64,000 nucleotides of DNA from Ramlibacter pinisoli (GTDB lineage Bacteria; Pseudomonadota; Gammaproteobacteria; Burkholderiales; Burkholderiaceae_C): NCBI RefSeq assembly GCF_009758015.1, contig NZ_WSEL01000003.1:1488001-1552000 (forward strand), read 5' to 3'. Below, piece after piece: positions 60,878 to 64,000 of the stretch. Both the position numbers and the translations under genes were made by a program. Below the pieces are notes generated by a model that made no database searches, was not told the origin of the DNA, and saw nothing but the letters and a program-made list of their open reading frames with translations. The number at the start of each line of letters is the position of its first letter. Within the stretch, counting starts at the first letter, position 1.

Positions 60878-62349
60878 GGCCGTGCCTCCAGCGCCCGGCG
60901 CGCATGGTCGCGGTCGTCGAACGGGTGCTTGACGCCGGCGACCTCCTGGTAGTCCTCGTGGCCCTTGCCGGCCAGCAGGATGACGTCGGCGGGCTCGGCG
61001 ACCGCGATGCACTCCGCGATGGCCCGGCCGCGGTCGGCCTGCACCTCGACGCACTCGCGGTGCGACAGCCCCAGCAGGATCTGGCTGATGATGGACTCGG
61101 GCTTCTCGCTGCGCGGGTTGTCGCTGGTGACCACCACGCGGTCGGCGTTCTTCTCGGCGACGGCGGCCATCAGCGGCCGCTTGGTGGCATCGCGGTCGCC
61201 GCCGCAGCCGAACAGGCACCACAGCCGGCCACCGCGCTGCGTCGCCAGCGGCCGCAGGGCCTGCAGCGCCTTGTCGAGGGCATCGGGCGTGTGGGCATAG
61301 TCGACCGCCACCAGCGGCCGGCCGGCCAGCTGCAGCCGCTCCATGCGGCCGGGCACCGGCAGCAGCGTCGTGCAGGCCTGCACCGCATCGGCGAGCGGGA
61401 CACCGAGGGCGCGCATCGCACCGACCACGCCCAGCAGGTTGGCCACGTTGAACTGCCCGACCAGGGCGGTGGACAGCGCGTGGCGCTCGCTGCCCTCCAC
61501 CACCGTGAAGCGCAGCCCGCCATCGCCGTAGCCGATGTCGGCGGCCTGCAGGCGCGCGGCGTGCTCGCAGGAGACCGGCCAGAGATCCAGCCCGCTGTCC
61601 TGCAGCGCGGTCATGAGCGCCACGCCCTTGGCGTCGTCGATGTTGACGACGGCGGCGCGCAGGCCGGGCCAGCGGAACAGCTCGGCCTTCGCCTCCCAGT
61701 AGGCCTCCATCGAGCCGTGGTAGTCGAGGTGGTCCTGGCTGAAGTTGGTGAGGACGGCCACGCCGATGCGGGTGCCGTCCAGCCGCCGCTCGGCCAGGCC
61801 GATCGAGGAGGCCTCGATCGCGCAGGCCTTCAGGCCCTCGTCGGCGAAGCGGCGGAACGCGGCCTGCAGCAGCACCGGGTCGGGCGTGGTCAGGCCGTTG
61901 AAGTCGACCTGCGGCGGCCGTCCGGTGCCCAGCGTGCCGACGACGGCGCAGGGCCAGCGGCCGGCGGGCAGGTTGGACAGCGCCTGCGCCAGCCACCAGG
62001 TGGTGGAGGTCTTGCCGTTGGTGCCGGTGACGGCCAGCACCTCGAGGCCCTGCGTCGGGTGCTCGTAGTAGGCGGCGGCGATCGGGCCGGTGGCGGCCTT
62101 GAGCTGCGGGTAGGTGGCGATGGCCTCGTCGCGGAAGGCGAAGGCCTCGGCGCCCTCCTGCTCGACCAGGCAGGCGACGGCGCCCTGGGCCAGCGCCGCC
62201 GGCACGTGACGGCGGCCGTCGGTGGCCGCGCCCGGCCAGGCGATGAAGCCGTCCCCCGGGCGCACGCGCCGGCTGTCGCCGTGCAGGGCGCCCCGCACGC
62301 GGCCGTGCAGCCAGCGGGCGGCGTCCTCGGGGGTGCGCAGCTGCTGCAT
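60874..62349 (-). CDS. murE: UDP-N-acetylmuramoyl-L-alanyl-D-glutamate--2,6-diaminopimelate ligase
   Basis: A 491-residue Mur ligase. DSRRVRPGDGFIAWPGAATD is the N-terminal site; [20 protein letters not shown] is the ATP loop; FSQDHLDYHGSMEAYWEAKA is in the central domain. The amino-acid choosing motif reads DNPRSEKPESIISQIL; DNPR is the form that picks meso-diaminopimelate, so the wall is of the usual Gram-negative type. The ATG at 62349 shares a base with the ftsI stop (TGATG), and the end overlaps murF. Length is normal. Confidence 0.97.
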   Translation of the reverse strand: MQQLRTPEDAARWLHGRVRGALHGDSRRVRPGDGFIAWPGAATDGRRHVPAALAQGAVACLVEQEGAEAFAFRDEAIATYPQLKAATGPIAAAYYEHPTQGLEVLAVTGTNGKTSTTWWLAQALSNLPAGRWPCAVVGTLGTGRPPQVDFNGLTTPDPVLLQAAFRRFADEGLKACAIEASSIGLAERRLDGTRIGVAVLTNFSQDHLDYHGSMEAYWEAKAELFRWPGLRAAVVNIDDAKGVALMTALQDSGLDLWPVSCEHAARLQAADIGYGDGGLRFTVVEGSERHALSTALVGQFNVANLLGVVGAMRALGVPLADAVQACTTLLPVPGRMERLQLAGRPLVAVDYAHTPDALDKALQALRPLATQRGGRLWCLFGCGGDRDATKRPLMAAVAEKNADRVVVTSDNPRSEKPESIISQILLGLSHRECVEVQADRGRAIAECIAVAEPADVILLAGKGHEDYQEVAGVKHPFDDRDHARRALEARP

Positions 62350-64000
62350 CAGAACGATTCCTCCACCGCGTTGACCACCACCTGCGGCTTGACGCTCATG
62401 TCGGGCTGCACGCCCATGCGGCGCAGCGTCTGCTGCACCACCTCGCTGAACACCGGGGCGGCGACGTCGCCGCCGAAGTAGCGGCCGGCCGACGGCTCGT
62501 CGAGCATGACGCCGACGATGATGCGCGGGCGGTCGATCGGCGCCATGCCGACGAACCACGAGCGGTACTTGTTGCTGGCGTAGGACTTGCCGACCTGCTT
62601 GTGGGCGGTGCCAGACTTGCCGCCCACCGAGTAGCCCAGGGTCTGCGCCTTGGGGCCGGTGCCGCCGGGGCCCGCCGCCATCTGCAGCATGGTGCGCACC
62701 TCGGCCGCGGTCTTGGCCGAGAACACCGGCACGCCCGCGGCCGGCTGGGGCGACTTCATCATGGTGGCCGGGATGATCTGGCCGTCGTGCGCGAACACCG
62801 TGTACGAGCGCGCCATCTGGAACAGCGACGCCGACAGGCCATAGCCGTAGGACATGGTGGCCTGCTCGACCGGCCGCCAGGACTTGAACGGCCGCAGGCG
62901 GCCACCCACCGCGCCGGGAAACGCGATCTGCGGCTTCTGGCCGAAGCCCGCCGCGGTGAAGGTCTCCCACATGTCGCGCGGCTGCATCTGCAGCGCGATC
63001 TTGAGCGTGCCGATGTTGCTGGACTTCTGGATCACCTGCTGCACGGTGAGCATGCCGTGCGCATGCGAGTCGGAGATGCGGGCGCCGCCGATGACCACGT
63101 AGCCGGGCGCGGTCTGGATCGGGGTCTGGGGCGTCACCAGTCCGGACTCGAGCGCCAGGCCGATGGTGAACGGCTTCATCGTCGAGCCGGGCTCGAAGGT
63201 GTCGGTGATGGCCCGGTTGCGCAGCTGCTCGCCGGTGAGGTTCTGGCGCTGGTTGGGCGAGTAGCTCGGATAGTTGGCCAGCGCCAGCACCTCGCCGGTG
63301 ACCGCGTCGAGCACCACCACGCTGCCGGCGCGGGCACGGTTCTCGGTCACCGCGTCGCGCAGCTTCTGGTAGGCGAAGAACTGCACCTTGCTGTCGACCG
63401 ACAGCTGCAGGTCGCGGCCGTCCACCGGCGGCACCTGTTCGCCGACGTCCTCGACGATGCGGCCCAGCCGGTCCTTGATCACGCGGCGCGAGCCGGCGCG
63501 GCCGGCCAGCTGCTGGTTGAAGGCCAGCTCCATGCCTTCCTGGCCCTTGTCCTCGACGTTGGTGAAGCCCACCACGTGCGCGGCGGCCTCGCCCTCGGGG
63601 TACTGGCGCTTGTATTCCTTGCGCTGGTAGATGCCCTTGAGGCCCAGCGCCGCCACCTGCTGCGCCACCGGCTCGTCGACCTGCCGCTTGAGCCAGACGA
63701 AGGTCTTGTCCTCGTCCTCCAGCTTGCGGTCCAATTCCGCCGCGCTCATCCCGAGCAGCCTGGCGAGTTGCGCCAGCTTCACCTTGTCGCGCTCCACGTC
63801 CTCGGGGATCGCCCAGATGCTGGGCGACGGCACGCTGGTGGCCAGCAGCAGGCCGTTGCGGTCCAGGATGCGGCCGCGATTGGCCGGCAGCTCCAGCGTG
63901 CGCAGGAAGCGCACCTCGCCCTGGCGGCGGAAGAAGTCGTTGCCGAACACCTGGACCCAGGCGGCGCGCCCGGCCAGCCCGATGAATCCCAGCGCCAGCC
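62349..64000 (-). CDS. ftsI: Peptidoglycan D,D-transpeptidase FtsI (PBP3), 5' partial
   Basis: The main part of PBP3, which cross-links septal peptidoglycan; its first residues are beyond the right end. From the window edge the end of the membrane helix is visible (LGFIGLAGRAAWVQVF), followed by the PBP dimer domain (LELPANRGRILDRNGLLLA). The transpeptidase part has the active Ser in FEPGSTMKPFTIGLAL (STMK), the SxN motif in QKSSNIGTLKIAL and the third motif as GGKSGTAHKQVGKSYASNKY. It overlaps murE by one base. ftsL and mraZ/mraW, which normally precede it, are not in the window. Confidence 0.97.
   Translation of the reverse strand, partial: LALGFIGLAGRAAWVQVFGNDFFRRQGEVRFLRTLELPANRGRILDRNGLLLATSVPSPSIWAIPEDVERDKVKLAQLARLLGMSAAELDRKLEDEDKTFVWLKRQVDEPVAQQVAALGLKGIYQRKEYKRQYPEGEAAAHVVGFTNVEDKGQEGMELAFNQQLAGRAGSRRVIKDRLGRIVEDVGEQVPPVDGRDLQLSVDSKVQFFAYQKLRDAVTENRARAGSVVVLDAVTGEVLALANYPSYSPNQRQNLTGEQLRNRAITDTFEPGSTMKPFTIGLALESGLVTPQTPIQTAPGYVVIGGARISDSHAHGMLTVQQVIQKSSNIGTLKIALQMQPRDMWETFTAAGFGQKPQIAFPGAVGGRLRPFKSWRPVEQATMSYGYGLSASLFQMARSYTVFAHDGQIIPATMMKSPQPAAGVPVFSAKTAAEVRTMLQMAAGPGGTGPKAQTLGYSVGGKSGTAHKQVGKSYASNKYRSWFVGMAPIDRPRIIVGVMLDEPSAGRYFGGDVAAPVFSEVVQQTLRRMGVQPDMSVKPQVVVNAVEESF

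Noticed and set aside
1..64000. CRISPR arrays, tRNA/rRNA genes, insertion sequences, prophage or toxin-antitoxin pairs
   Set aside because: No regularly spaced repeats, cloverleaf sequences, transposase or integrase motifs, or paired small toxic ORFs were seen on reading through.

Overview
The window is a high-GC (about 70%) piece of a Gram-negative chromosome, most likely a betaproteobacterium of the order Burkholderiales, family Comamonadaceae or close (Ramlibacter-like is a guess). The reasons are the gene order methyltransferase-rhodanese-tolC-waaA-waaC, an EpsA/B/E/F/G/L exopolysaccharide locus, a Bug-type solute receptor without its transporter, a meso-diaminopimelate type MurE, and the compact ftsI-to-lpxC division and cell-wall cluster. 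No rRNA, tRNA, CRISPR array, transposase or phage gene was seen.

Layout. 1-3702 (+): end of an RND efflux pump, a methyltransferase, a rhodanese and a TolC-type channel. 3718-12347 (-): envelope glycan genes, namely a GtrB-type glycosyltransferase / flippase-like / FAD-oxidoreductase operon, a GT2 enzyme, waaA, waaC and a phosphomannomutase/phosphoglucomutase. 12462-15384 (+): alkylation repair (Ada-AlkA fusion and separate Ogt) plus an EamA exporter. 15550-24746 (+): an eight-gene surface polysaccharide operon (small tail-anchored protein, Wzx, Wzy/ligase, three glycosyltransferases, GMC oxidoreductase, SDR) in which every junction overlaps. 24804-32612: a catabolic module for a hydroxy- or keto-acid with a GntR regulator, two divergent arms and a repeated motif in the shared promoter region. 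32651-42212 (-): second half of the exopolysaccharide locus (epsA, B, L, E, F, G, a WecG-type transferase) plus a small GIY-YIG protein and a desaturase-like FAD enzyme. 42817-46934: small and poorly known genes, including five very short ORFs in a row, an RlpA-like protein and ruvC. 46938-64000 (-): lpxC, ftsZ, ftsA, ftsQ, ddl, murC, murG, ftsW, murD, mraY, murF, murE, ftsI.

How it works together. The two eps arms supply the standard parts of a Wzx/Wzy-type exopolysaccharide system: LuxR-type regulator EpsA, initiating sugar-phosphate transferase EpsB, glycosyltransferases, flippase, polymerase, EpsF/EpsG chain-length control and EpsE/EpsL export. The hydroxy-acid module lies exactly between these two arms and looks functionally unrelated to them. 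The right-hand third builds lipid II and the division septum, with lpxC linking to lipid A; waaC and waaA on the left add the inner core of LPS.

The most unusual DNA is non-coding: four stem-loops in a row behind ftsZ, a 39-bp inverted repeat between ftsA and ftsZ, and a short direct duplication that has separated ftsW from murG. No clear new defence or mobile system was found. The best candidates for undescribed biology are the chain of tiny acidic, proline-rich ORFs at 44019-44582 and the GtrB/flippase/FAD-enzyme operon.
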